A stretch of DNA of 35,168 nucleotides from Phycisphaerae bacterium (GTDB lineage Bacteria > Planctomycetota > Phycisphaerae > Phycisphaerales > SM1A02). The notes under the pieces are model-generated. The model worked only from the letters and a program-made list of their open reading frames with translations. It had not been told where the DNA came from and did no database searches. This document shows positions 1 through 8,972 of the stretch, in pieces (the first letter of the stretch is position 1; the number at the start of each line of letters is the position of its first letter). A program made the translations under genes and the position numbers. Location of the stretch: positions 28,661 through 63,828 of the forward strand of contig PARI01000006.1 in NCBI GenBank assembly GCA_002711415.1, in the 5' to 3' direction.

Positions 1-1602
1 ACTCATATCGAGCATGGTGTGACTGCCAACGTCATGATATTCAGGCAGAAGATCTTCGACTGGAAGCTCAAGCGTGAGGGCATCATCGAGATCGACGAGT
101 ATTCGCTTGATTACGATCTTCTCAGGAAATTCGAAGAGATGGGAGGTGTCATCGGCTATCACTGCAATGCGTTTGATCGATCTGGTGGCGATGATAGGAA
201 AGCCATTGACATCTTTCACGACGACATCAATGAACTTCGCAAGCACTTCGACATCAAGTTCTTTTCAATGCATGGAGGTCACGTCACATCCGAAGGAAAG
301 TGCAACGCGACGATTCCAATTGAGCCATATCTGAAGAAGCTGGATCTTGCATGGGTTCACAATGGGCACTCCGCGGTCTTTCACTCCAACTGGGCTGATG
401 GTGGCGCATCCAATCCGCTGTACCGCCAGGAGTGCAATGATCTTCTGGATTTCCTGCTCTCCACCCACGATGGTCAGCGGTGTCGACTTCTCTTTCATCC
501 CCAGTACTACAATGATGAGACGAACACCCATTTTGACTTTCCCATCATCCAGGATTCCAAGTGGACCAGTGAAGCAAGGGGATATGCGGAGGCCGAGTCG
601 ATTGATGGCGAGTTGTACTGGGGCGATCGGATGGCTCAATCCCGGGATGAGATCTCGGAATATGATCAGTTGTTCGAAGCAGATGGGCAGGAATATCCGG
701 TCTTCATCAATGGAATGAGCAGGTCTGGAACCACGCTTCTCGCAAGCATGTTTGACTCTCATCCAAAGGGTGCAATGGCCTATGAGTCGTATCCACGATA
801 TCTGCATACGCCATCTGATAACGGCGTACTCACCATGGAGGAGTTCGCTTACGCCTATCAGGTGCTGATCAACTATGAGGAAGACACGGCATTCAGATTG
901 CTCGATCGCCCACCGCTTCGCAACATGCTGAAGTTCGCTGCCGTTACAAGTTGGACCGGAATGTCAACGCAGGAGACCGGATCGCTCCTTCGTTCCTATC
1001 TCAGCAAGTATCACCGGATCACGTGTCCGCTTGAGGCACTCAAGATCATTGCGGCAACTGCGCGTTACAAATTGCGTAAACAGGGTGCTGAATTCTGGGG
1101 GACCAAGTGCCAAGGCAACTTTGAGGATTATCTGGAATTATGGCCTAATGCCAGGTTCGTCTACATCGTTCGAAATGGTTTGGATATTCTTGCAAGCCAA
1201 ATGACAAATGGTTCATTCAACCCTGACCCTGCAAAGCTTGGAAGCCAGTGGGTGAGTCACTACGCCCAATATGAGAAATTCCGCATGAAATATCCGCAGT
1301 GCAACGCCACGCATGTTGTATACGACAGGCTTGTGCATGATCCTGAACATGAAACTCGTGCAATGTGCGAGTCTATTGGTTTCGAATTCCATCCCGAGAT
1401 GATTCAGCAGCACAAGGCCAAGTCGACACTGGCACAGAATCCGCGGGGGCAGCTGTCCGCTGACAGGGTTCAGCAGCCAATCGACACCTCCTCCATTGGC
1501 CGATGGAAATCTGTCCTGGGCAAGAAGGACATCAAGAAGTTCCTCGAAGGATGTGGTGGTACGGGTCAGTTCGAGTCATATGGCCTGGATTGGAGGCAGT
1601 AG
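1..1602 (+). CDS. Polysaccharide deacetylase-like / sulfotransferase fusion protein (5-prime truncated)
   Basis: The reading frame is open to the left edge of the window. The first possible start inside it is a GTG at 19, and the real start is probably upstream. Numbering from that GTG, residues about 40-215 resemble the polysaccharide deacetylase-like fold, with IGYHCNAFDRSGG near 45, FSMHGG near 85 and LLFHPQYY near 158. Residues about 225-520 are a PAPS-dependent sulfotransferase: the 5-prime phosphosulfate loop RSGTTLL starts at residue 235 and a 3-prime-phosphate motif RNGLDILASQ starts at 385. The protein may remove acetyl groups from a sugar and sulfate the same glycan; this is inferred from the domains. 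The stop lies 3 bases before the next start, so it is the first visible gene of an operon with the amidotransferase, sulfotransferase and glycosyltransferases. The deacetylase part is less certain than the sulfotransferase part. Confidence 0.8.
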   Translation, partial: THIEHGVTANVMIFRQKIFDWKLKREGIIEIDEYSLDYDLLRKFEEMGGVIGYHCNAFDRSGGDDRKAIDIFHDDINELRKHFDIKFFSMHGGHVTSEGKCNATIPIEPYLKKLDLAWVHNGHSAVFHSNWADGGASNPLYRQECNDLLDFLLSTHDGQRCRLLFHPQYYNDETNTHFDFPIIQDSKWTSEARGYAEAESIDGELYWGDRMAQSRDEISEYDQLFEADGQEYPVFINGMSRSGTTLLASMFDSHPKGAMAYESYPRYLHTPSDNGVLTMEEFAYAYQVLINYEEDTAFRLLDRPPLRNMLKFAAVTSWTGMSTQETGSLLRSYLSKYHRITCPLEALKIIAATARYKLRKQGAEFWGTKCQGNFEDYLELWPNARFVYIVRNGLDILASQMTNGSFNPDPAKLGSQWVSHYAQYEKFRMKYPQCNATHVVYDRLVHDPEHETRAMCESIGFEFHPEMIQQHKAKSTLAQNPRGQLSADRVQQPIDTSSIGRWKSVLGKKDIKKFLEGCGGTGQFESYGLDWRQ

Positions 1603-1605
1603 TCA

Positions 1606-3324
1606 ATGTGCGGTGTCGGCGGAATCTATATTCCGGATCCACAGGTCATGAGTGACCGGCATCTCGGCATGCTGGAACGAATGGGCAAGGCGATGGAGCG
1701 AAGAGGCCCTGATGCACAGGGAATCGTCAGCAATGAACGCGCAGGCCTGGTCCATCGCCGTTTGTCGATCATTGATCTTGATCCCCGCTCGAATCAACCC
1801 ATGGAATCAGCTGATTGGGTGCTCTCGTACAATGGAGAAATCTATAATTTCAAGAGTATCCGCTCGGAACTCGACTCCAAGTACTCCTTTGAAACAACAT
1901 CCGATACAGAGGTGCTGCTTCTGGCAATCCAGGAGTGGGGGATCGAGGGGGCGCTAAGCAGATGTGCAGGCATGTATGCCTTTCTGGCGTATAACAAGCA
2001 GACAGGACTAATGTACGCTGCTCGTGATCGGCTTGGTATCAAGCCGTTGCTGATGGCCAGGCTTACGGAAGGTGAGTATTGCTTCGCGTCCAGCGTCACT
2101 GCCATTACCAAGGCATCCCCGGATCAAGAATGGTCTCCATTCAAGCCTGCACTGGGTTCATTCTTCGCATTGGGGGCTCCATTCACCCGATCGAGTGTTC
2201 TTGAAGGTATCGAGCGGATAGAGCCAGCGCATTATGTCACATGTTTTCCCAATGGCGACTTCACCACAACAAGGTATTGGGAGCCTACCTACCAGCCCAA
2301 CTTCACCATGGATGACATGCTCAGTGTCGTGGCGGAGTACCAGGTGGCCGATGTTCCATCCGCATTGTTCCTGAGTGGTGGAGTCGACTCCACGTTCCTT
2401 GCTGCAGCGACAGAGGAACTTGACTGCTTCCATCTGGTCTCACCAGAGATGAACTACGCCAAGGCTGTCGCAGATCGGTTTGGCAGAAGATTTGTTGCTG
2501 TCGAGCCAAACCTTGACGAGTACCAGGAGGACATCGAAAACGTGATCCGTTTTCATGGTGAGCCATTGATGAGTTGTGGGATTCCAGCATCCGTATCACG
2601 AGAAGTACGATCCAACGGCTACACGATGGCAATCAGTGCCAATGGCGCGGACGAGCTGTTTCATGGATATCCCCGTACTCCCATGCCTGAATATGATCCG
2701 GATTATCTGCCGCTTCATGAAGAAGCCTCACGTAAGTATCTGTTTGATCAAATCACGCACATCTTCAGAGACAGCCGGAACTTCGTGATTGATGGTCTCG
2801 AAGAACATGTGCCTTCGATCGAGATTCTGACATACGACATACTCAAGAAGTATCACCTGCCGAACTTCCCCAGATCAGCCAGTCACAGGTGGATGGAACT
2901 CATGACATATGTACTTCATGACCTGAACCCCACTCTTGATGCAGCATCAATGTACAACAGCATCGAGGTGCGAGTGCCATTCCTTGATCATCGCATAGTC
3001 GAAGGAGTTCTCTCGTGGGATGCATCCATGCTGGTCACGCCAACACTGGGACGAAAGGCGCCGTTGAAGCAACATCTTCATCAATATCTGCCCATGTCCT
3101 TCTTCCACCGACCGAAACTCGGGTTCAGTATTCATGGGGAATCGCTGGCATCTATTGTGAAGATGGCTAACAGGGCCCTGTCTACTGCCAAAAGGGAGGG
3201 GCTGATCAAGTTTGTCCGGGGAGCGCGTTACGGTGAGTATGACCGTGACATGGTGACCCTGGAGGCCATCTGTCTCACGTATATGGCGTGGGAACGAATG
3301 GCAAGGGAGCCAGTCGTATCATGA
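1606..3324 (+). CDS. asnB: Asparagine synthase (glutamine-hydrolysing) family amidotransferase
   Basis: This 572-residue protein begins MCGVGGIY, giving the N-terminal nucleophile Cys2 of class II glutamine amidotransferases. The glutaminase domain covers about residues 1-200. The synthetase domain follows, with the ATP-pyrophosphatase loop SGGVDS at residues 257-262. Length is normal for AsnB. The start is preceded by GGAGG inside the end of the upstream gene, and the stop overlaps the next start as ATGA. AsnB makes asparagine from aspartate, ATP and glutamine. Inside a glycan operon, however, such proteins often amidate sugar carboxyl groups or other cluster-specific acids, as with the amidotransferases of exosortase-linked polysaccharide clusters. 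I therefore infer glycan amidation over asparagine supply, but the sequence cannot decide this. Confidence 0.9.
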   Translation: MCGVGGIYIPDPQVMSDRHLGMLERMGKAMERRGPDAQGIVSNERAGLVHRRLSIIDLDPRSNQPMESADWVLSYNGEIYNFKSIRSELDSKYSFETTSDTEVLLLAIQEWGIEGALSRCAGMYAFLAYNKQTGLMYAARDRLGIKPLLMARLTEGEYCFASSVTAITKASPDQEWSPFKPALGSFFALGAPFTRSSVLEGIERIEPAHYVTCFPNGDFTTTRYWEPTYQPNFTMDDMLSVVAEYQVADVPSALFLSGGVDSTFLAAATEELDCFHLVSPEMNYAKAVADRFGRRFVAVEPNLDEYQEDIENVIRFHGEPLMSCGIPASVSREVRSNGYTMAISANGADELFHGYPRTPMPEYDPDYLPLHEEASRKYLFDQITHIFRDSRNFVIDGLEEHVPSIEILTYDILKKYHLPNFPRSASHRWMELMTYVLHDLNPTLDAASMYNSIEVRVPFLDHRIVEGVLSWDASMLVTPTLGRKAPLKQHLHQYLPMSFFHRPKLGFSIHGESLASIVKMANRALSTAKREGLIKFVRGARYGEYDRDMVTLEAICLTYMAWERMAREPVVS

Positions 3325-4001
3325 GTGCTTATCCAGTACTGCTCATTGGTGGATCTCCTTCCAGTGGTTCTACCTTGTTGATGAACCTGCTGGCGAAATC
3401 ACCGGCCATGATATGTCTTCCAGAAACAGGCCTGTTCTGCCATGGGCGAAATCTCAAAGGCTCGGACGAGTCGGATCATCGAGACGAGCTGAGCTCGCAT
3501 GTGCCCTGGGTCGATACTCGGGCAAAGCTGTCGAAATCGTTTTCGTGGCCTGATGAGGCATATGACAGTGTCGTCAATTCACATCGAACAGCCATGGGCC
3601 TTGTTCATGACCAGGTGTCACCGTCATGTGATCAGTGTATCGTGGAAAAGACTCCAGAGAACATCTTTGCACTCGAGCAATATCTCCAACTGTCAACATC
3701 CCACCACGCGATCGTGACCAGTCGTGACATGCTATCCGTCATACAGTCGCTGATGCGACGCCACTATTCGGCCCTTGAAGCTCTCATGCTCTGGTTCTCT
3801 CACGGCTATGAATCTGCACGCTTGATCAAAGGTTACCCCGACCAGGTGTATCACTGTCGTTATTCGGAACTGACGATGGATCCAATGGGGACAATCAGTG
3901 CCATTCTGCAGAAGATCCCTCTACCTTGTTCGGTTGACGAACTGTTCTCTACTCAGGCTACAGCGTCCTCATTGGATCACATGCTCAAGTATTCTGGTTA
4001 G
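3321..4001 (+). CDS. Sulfotransferase, N-terminal part, cut by an in-frame TAG
   Basis: ATG at 3321 overlaps the stop of the amidotransferase gene as ATGA, with GGGAG about 11 bases upstream, so translation is probably coupled. The 226 residues read before the TAG at 3999-4001 include the 5-prime phosphosulfate loop GGSPSSGSTLL at residues 10-20, a VEKTPEN motif and a 3-prime-phosphate motif SRDMLSVIQS near residue 140. These are hallmarks of PAPS-dependent sulfotransferases. The frame stays open after the TAG to 4295 and reads GNTSW and further plausible protein, so the intact gene would encode about 324 residues, the usual family length. As written, the product lacks its C-terminal third and may be inactive. 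Confidence 0.8.
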   Translation: MSAYPVLLIGGSPSSGSTLLMNLLAKSPAMICLPETGLFCHGRNLKGSDESDHRDELSSHVPWVDTRAKLSKSFSWPDEAYDSVVNSHRTAMGLVHDQVSPSCDQCIVEKTPENIFALEQYLQLSTSHHAIVTSRDMLSVIQSLMRRHYSALEALMLWFSHGYESARLIKGYPDQVYHCRYSELTMDPMGTISAILQKIPLPCSVDELFSTQATASSLDHMLKYSG

Positions 4002-4295
4002 GCTCTTGGTAATACATCATGGACTCGACGGGCTGAAGGGCCGGTCATGCCTGTGGATAGGATCAACATGTATGGAATGGCCTTGGATGCAATTATCGAC
4101 TCCTTTGCATTCGAGACCAAGTACGATGGTATTGTGGGATTACGCGAATTAGATCGATGCCTCGTTGGAGATACGGACTCAATATGTTCAATGGAATCGG
4201 ATACCTATCCGGTTGATTACAGTTCCAGCACTCCAATAATACAGTCCATATTGCACAGCTATCCTCTGCATAGACTGGGGATCGTGCAATGCTGA
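4002..4295 (+). pseudogene. C-terminal part of the same sulfotransferase, downstream of the TAG
   Basis: This segment is in the same frame as the sulfotransferase at 3321 and continues it directly: the codons after TAG read ALGNTSW and run 97 codons to the TGA at 4293-4295. The natural end overlaps the ATG of the next gene at 4289 by 7 bases, the same coupled arrangement seen elsewhere in this operon. An ATG at 4047 could give an independent 82-residue peptide, but I see no convincing ribosome binding site for it. The simplest reading is one gene, 3321-4295, with a single nonsense change. A sequencing error or amber read-through would look the same. Confidence 0.7.
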
Positions 4296-5476
4296 CTCGA
4301 CTCATTAAGGCCATGCTTCCGGTTGGACGGCGCCTGGCGAGAAGGATGCCCCGGCTTGCCAATTCAGCGGTAGGTCGTGCGAGCAAGGCGGCAGTGCGCG
4401 AGCTGATCTATCCAACCACGCAATCTACCTGGCGCCGTTCATTGCCGGAGCCAGCCAGCAAGGAGCAGCAAGAGTCCGCGGTGACTCAGCAAGAGCCGAC
4501 GGAGAAAAATCGGGGATCAACGGTGAAGAAGCTGTTCTCCGATATCGTCCCTAAGATGACGGATCCGGACTCCCTTGCTGATCTGAAGACACCAGTGATT
4601 TCATATCATGATGACACTGAATGCGATGTCGTCATGTGCTGCGCATTCACTGGTAGGCATCGACTGATCTCGCAGATAATTCAAGAGTCGTTGTCGACCG
4701 ACAACGTAGACGTGCGATGGATGCTCGCAGGTAGTACTGATGAAGACGAAATGTTCATCCGAACACTGGCTGAGTCGGATAACAGGATCGCAGGATTCAC
4801 TTGTCAGAATCGGCCATTGGGTAGGAAATGGCAGACATGTGTACATGCGGCAGTGACTCACTACGAATCAGAACTGTACTGCATCATTGGAAGTGATGAC
4901 ATCATTTCGAGGAAACTCATTGAGAGTGTCATGCAGCGCCAGCGCATCAGCAAGCAGTCCCCGGGAATCGAGGAATTCATCCCAGTCCTGTATTGTGCCC
5001 TGGAATGGCTCGTGTGGCATACCAATTCCAAGTCGAATCTATCGCCCGAAATCATCAGGTGCAGTTATCAGAAGAAGACTGCATTCCAGCCTCTTGGCGC
5101 AGGCAGGTTCTACACTCGTGAGTTCCTGGACTCATGCAATAGTCGAATATTCGACAGTTGTCTTGACCGACTGCTCGATGACCGCGGATTCGAGCTCGTT
5201 CTTGCGCAGGGCGGATCCGTCGAGTACTACTCAATTGAAGATGGGCCACTGGTCAGTGTGAAGGGAGAATGGGGCCAGTTGAACTCATTCAGCAACTTCG
5301 TTACCGCTACAACACTCGTAATGGATGAATATTCATTTGAAGGGTATTCACTGCTTCAGAGATCGTTGTCACAGCAGACGATGGATTACCTGGCCAAGCC
5401 GAGCGCTCTTGATCCGCAGTTCAACTTCAGCACGATAAGCACTGGGCTGGAAAACTGCACAATACCTGAATCCTGA
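4289..5476 (+). CDS. Glycosyltransferase family 2-like protein
   Basis: The 395-residue protein starts with a basic region and a low-complexity Gln/Glu-rich stretch (residues 1-75). A GT-A-like segment follows: VVMCCAFTGRHRLISQII near 112, LGRKWQTCVHAA near 173 and an ELYCIIGSDDIIS segment with the acidic pair D203-D204. The acidic pair after a hydrophobic strand fits a nucleotide-sugar and metal site. No signal peptide is clear. The start overlaps the end of the broken sulfotransferase frame by 7 bases, and the next gene begins 14 bases after its stop. I infer transfer of a sugar during assembly of the operon's glycan. Family membership is by pattern only and is less sure than for the GT4 gene that follows. 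Confidence 0.65.
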   Translation: MLTRLIKAMLPVGRRLARRMPRLANSAVGRASKAAVRELIYPTTQSTWRRSLPEPASKEQQESAVTQQEPTEKNRGSTVKKLFSDIVPKMTDPDSLADLKTPVISYHDDTECDVVMCCAFTGRHRLISQIIQESLSTDNVDVRWMLAGSTDEDEMFIRTLAESDNRIAGFTCQNRPLGRKWQTCVHAAVTHYESELYCIIGSDDIISRKLIESVMQRQRISKQSPGIEEFIPVLYCALEWLVWHTNSKSNLSPEIIRCSYQKKTAFQPLGAGRFYTREFLDSCNSRIFDSCLDRLLDDRGFELVLAQGGSVEYYSIEDGPLVSVKGEWGQLNSFSNFVTATTLVMDEYSFEGYSLLQRSLSQQTMDYLAKPSALDPQFNFSTISTGLENCTIPES

Positions 5477-5490
5477 TAGGTGCGTGGTCC

Positions 5491-6603
5491 ATGAAATCAA
5501 GAGTACTTCAGCTTACTAGTGCGCATCGTTGGAACGATGTCCGAATCTACCAGAAGTATGCCAAGACTCTTGCTGAGCAAGATTATGACGTGCATGTTCT
5601 GGCACCATTGCCTGATGGAGAAACGTGCAATTGTGACCCAGGAATCACTGTTCATGTGTTTCCAATGCCCAGCTCAAGGATTCGAAGAATGCTTGGCGCA
5701 CTATTTCTCTGGCGAAGGGTCCGGAGGATCAATCCGGCAATCGTTCACATTCACGATCCAGAGCTCTTGTTGACCACTTATGTGCTGCGCATGCTTGGAT
5801 ACAAGGTCATTTATGATGTGCATGAAGACTATCCTGAGAAGATCAGGGAGAAGGGATGGATACCACGATGGATGCGTGGCTGTGTCCGGTTGGTATTCAT
5901 GGGCATAGAATCCTTATCATGCCGCATATGCAGCGGAGTTGTTGCGGCAACGGATCATATTGCGCGCCGATACCATCCTGGAAAAACCGTGGTCGTGCGC
6001 AACTACACAATGCTCAATTCGGCCGAAAAATCAAGCAACGAACCACACGTGTCATTTGTTTATGCGGGAGTCCTAAGCCCTCTGCGAGGTGTGCGGGAGA
6101 TGCTGCATGCAATCGAACTCCTGGACAACGACTCCGTCCAGCTCGATATATACGGCCACTTTACCGATCGAAAACTAAGAGCCTGGGTATCCGAATATAA
6201 GACGAGCGCGAATGTAAACATTCATGGCTGGAAGGAGCGAGATGAGGTCATTGCGCATTACAGCACCTCGGCTGCTGGATTGGTATTGCTTCACCCTACC
6301 GGCACATATACGCAATCACTGCCAATCAAGCTCTTTGAATACATGGCATCAGGGCTGCCAGTCATTGCATCAGATTTCCCTTACTGGCGGGATATCATCG
6401 AATCAGAGCAGTGCGGCTTGATGGTAGATCCGTTGGATACCCAGGCCATAGCTGACGCGATGCAATGGGTGATGGACAATCCAGATGAAGCTGCGGAGAT
6501 GGGAATGCGAGGTCGACAGGCCGTGGCTGATCGTTACAACTGGAAATCCGAGCGCAAGACGCTTCTTGCGTTGTATCAGCGAGTGCTGCTGAAATCCGGA
6601 TGA
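5491..6603 (+). CDS. Glycosyltransferase family 4 (GT-B fold)
   Basis: This 370-residue protein has the two-domain GT-B layout. The N-terminal acceptor domain includes HIHDPELL and VIYDVHEDYPEKIREK near 85-115, typical of GT4 enzymes of exopolysaccharide clusters. The C-terminal donor domain includes SFVYAGVLSPLRG near 185 and LPIKLFEYMASGLPVIASD around E283, followed by a CGLMVDP loop. GT4 enzymes transfer a sugar from a nucleotide donor with retention of configuration, usually on the cytoplasmic face of the membrane. It is the last gene of the plus-strand operon and ends 34 bases before a convergent peptidase gene. Confidence 0.92.
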   Translation: MKSRVLQLTSAHRWNDVRIYQKYAKTLAEQDYDVHVLAPLPDGETCNCDPGITVHVFPMPSSRIRRMLGALFLWRRVRRINPAIVHIHDPELLLTTYVLRMLGYKVIYDVHEDYPEKIREKGWIPRWMRGCVRLVFMGIESLSCRICSGVVAATDHIARRYHPGKTVVVRNYTMLNSAEKSSNEPHVSFVYAGVLSPLRGVREMLHAIELLDNDSVQLDIYGHFTDRKLRAWVSEYKTSANVNIHGWKERDEVIAHYSTSAAGLVLLHPTGTYTQSLPIKLFEYMASGLPVIASDFPYWRDIIESEQCGLMVDPLDTQAIADAMQWVMDNPDEAAEMGMRGRQAVADRYNWKSERKTLLALYQRVLLKSG

Positions 6604-6619
6604 TCATCACGAGATGATC
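6602..6619. terminator. Weak inverted repeat between convergent genes
   Basis: GATCATC, ACGA loop and GATGATC form a 7-bp stem just at the end of the glycosyltransferase gene, facing the convergent peptidase gene. It is AT-rich for a stem and has no clear T-run, so its role as a terminator is only a suggestion. Confidence 0.25.
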
Positions 6620-6637
6620 GTGATCAACAGCAATGGA

Positions 6638-8872
6638 TCAGCCCGTGGAGGGTGAATCGGCCTTTGACTGCTCCATCTTCTTGTCGAGTTCCTGGATCAG
6701 GTAATCGGCCATCTTGATCTTGTCCGGTGGAAGCATGCCTCGTTCCTGCATCAGCTGCTTCCTGACCATCGGAAGCTGTTCCGCCGGGACGGCTTGAAGC
6801 TGTCCGAGGATCATCTTCACCTGCTGGGCCTCCTCGGGACTCAGTTCATCCAGTGACACCTTGGAAAGCGGGGGAGGTGTGTCCCCGCCTGCCGTCGGAA
6901 CGTGCCTGGTGACGCCTTCCAGGGTCAGCCCGCCGAGGTCGCGTACCTGGGCCGTGGATTCGGCGACATCGCTGCCGATAGGCTCGGCTCGTCCGCCAAG
7001 ATGCTTGGCAAGGAAGGCCTCGACGATGGCGTTGAAAGCCATGTTGTTGGTCGGGTTCCTGAAGCCATGTCCCTCGTCGGGAAAGACGACGTAGGTCACC
7101 GGCAGGGCGCGATCATTCATCGCGGCCACGATCTGGTCACTCTCTGCGACCTTGACACGTGGATCGTTGGCGCCCTGTCCGATCAACAGCGGCCTGTTGA
7201 TGTACTGCACATGGGTCAGTGGCGAGATCGCGTCAAGGTATGCAGGTTCGCCCATGCTGCCGACCCGGGTCTCCAGCATCGCCATCATCGGCTTCCAGTA
7301 TGGAGGAATCGATTCAAGCAGTGTGCGAACATGTGACGGGCCGACGATGTCCACGCCGCAGGCGAAGAGTTCGGGGTCGCGGGTCAGTCCTGCAAGCGTC
7401 GCGTATCCACCGTAGGACCCACCCATGATCGCCACGCGCTTCGGATCGGCGATGCCCTGGTCGACGGCCCAGGCGACCGCGTCATTGAGGTCGTCCTGCA
7501 TGCGACCGTACCACTCCCGGTTGCCGGCGTTGACATGCGACTTTCCGAAGCCCGTCGAGCCCCGGAAGTTCACGCTGAGCACCGCATAACCTCGGTTGGA
7601 CAGCCACTGGTGGTAGGGGTTGTAGCCCCATCCATCCCGCGCCCATGGGCCGCCGTGGACCAGCAGCACCAGCGGGAGGTTCCTGCCATTGGATCCGGCC
7701 GGGATCGTCAGGTAGGAAGGCATCACGAGGCCGTCCCGTGCCGTGATCCGGACACCCTTCATCTTCGCCAGGGTCGTGTCGTCCAGGGCGGGCCAGGTCG
7801 TGAAGAGGAACGTGCCTTGCTGGGTGTCCCGATTCCACAGCCAGTACCTCGGTGGGCCGTCATCCCGACTGTAGGCCACGACCCATGTCCGGTCGTCGCT
7901 GGTTCGATCGAGAATGTTGAAGTCTCCCTGGTCGAGGGACTTGAGCGCTTCGATGTCACCGGCCACCGCATCATCCAGCACGTTCCACTCCTGGCGGAGG
8001 TAGTTCACACCGACGGCTTCCGGTTCGAACGTGTCGGGGTTGATCAGTCCGCCTGAGACATCAGCCTTGTCCGATTCGAAGACCACGGTTGGTGCGTCAC
8101 CGCCACCCTGCTTCGGATCCCAGTAGACCAGGGCGCCCTTGTCTCGCCCGATCGACGAGGAGCCGTACAGCCTCGTTCCGGACTTGTTGAAGCCGCTGAT
8201 TGCGGTCGTCATCGAGTCCTCGTAGGGAATGGTCAGGAACTCGTACCACGGGCCATCGGCCGAATCACGAAGCTCGTATCGGGCTCCGCCATCATCGGTC
8301 ATGGCGACCCGACCACGGACGGTCCAGTCGTGATCGATGAGAAACCCCTGGTAACCGGTATTCTCCATCAGGAGCGTCCGCTCGCCGGTCCGCGTGTTGA
8401 CGATGTACATGTTCATGTACTGAGGGTTCGCATCGTTCATCGAGACGAGGATCTCGTCGGGACGCTCCTTCTGCACGCCGGAGATTCCGGCTCTTGCTCC
8501 ATCAACAGGTGTGAGGTCTCGGATCTCTCCGCCATCGATGTCCACGGAATAGACATGGAAGTTCTCGTCTCCGCCGCGATCCTTGGAGAACAGCAGTTGT
8601 TCGCCGTTCCAGGCCCATGACAGGCTTCCGATGGGCCGGTCCGTGAATTTGGTCAGTGATCGAGCTTCGCCACCGATGGGCTGTACCCAGGCATTCATCA
8701 CGCCGTCGACGGGTGCCCTGAAGGCCAGCATCGATCCATCCGGACTGATCGTCACGCCCGCCCGTTCCGGGTTTCCAAAGAGGACCTCTCTCGGGATCAG
8801 GTCGACAGTCGTATCGACGGCGGGGGGCTGGGCCTGGGTGAATGCGGCGGCCAGGAACAGTACGTGAAGCAT
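6638..8872 (-). CDS. Secreted S9 family peptidase (prolyl oligopeptidase type)
   Basis: I start this gene at the ATG at 8872 because GAAGGA lies about 10 bases upstream and the next residues, MLHVLFLAAAFTQAQ, form a signal peptide. A longer frame to 8944 has no such support. The 744-residue protein has an N-terminal beta-propeller (about 25-400) and a C-terminal alpha/beta hydrolase domain. The triad is visible as Ser486 in GGSYGGYA, Asp570 in GANDPRV and His602 in DEGHGF. S9 enzymes cut short peptides, and a secreted one probably works in the periplasm. After the hydrolase domain there is an extra 110 or so residues, rich in Gln, Glu and Lys and probably helical, which are not part of the usual fold. 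The gene is convergent with the glycan operon. Confidence 0.93.
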   Translation of the reverse strand: MLHVLFLAAAFTQAQPPAVDTTVDLIPREVLFGNPERAGVTISPDGSMLAFRAPVDGVMNAWVQPIGGEARSLTKFTDRPIGSLSWAWNGEQLLFSKDRGGDENFHVYSVDIDGGEIRDLTPVDGARAGISGVQKERPDEILVSMNDANPQYMNMYIVNTRTGERTLLMENTGYQGFLIDHDWTVRGRVAMTDDGGARYELRDSADGPWYEFLTIPYEDSMTTAISGFNKSGTRLYGSSSIGRDKGALVYWDPKQGGGDAPTVVFESDKADVSGGLINPDTFEPEAVGVNYLRQEWNVLDDAVAGDIEALKSLDQGDFNILDRTSDDRTWVVAYSRDDGPPRYWLWNRDTQQGTFLFTTWPALDDTTLAKMKGVRITARDGLVMPSYLTIPAGSNGRNLPLVLLVHGGPWARDGWGYNPYHQWLSNRGYAVLSVNFRGSTGFGKSHVNAGNREWYGRMQDDLNDAVAWAVDQGIADPKRVAIMGGSYGGYATLAGLTRDPELFACGVDIVGPSHVRTLLESIPPYWKPMMAMLETRVGSMGEPAYLDAISPLTHVQYINRPLLIGQGANDPRVKVAESDQIVAAMNDRALPVTYVVFPDEGHGFRNPTNNMAFNAIVEAFLAKHLGGRAEPIGSDVAESTAQVRDLGGLTLEGVTRHVPTAGGDTPPPLSKVSLDELSPEEAQQVKMILGQLQAVPAEQLPMVRKQLMQERGMLPPDKIKMADYLIQELDKKMEQSKADSPSTG

Positions 8873-8972
8873 GGTGATCGTGTCCTTCAAGGTGTCATGG
8901 ATGGGGGTCAAGCATCGCATGATAGCACGGGCAGGTGCTCTCATGCATCAGTAGGAAAGACATGTCGATGTA

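Noticed and set aside
3999-4001. TAG as a pyrrolysine codon
   Set aside because: No pyrrolysine tRNA or synthetase is visible in the window and sulfotransferases are not known to use it. A nonsense change is simpler.
4047-4295. An independent 82-residue gene after the sulfotransferase
   Set aside because: It is in the same frame as the sulfotransferase and reads as its C-terminus. The internal ATG has no good ribosome binding site.
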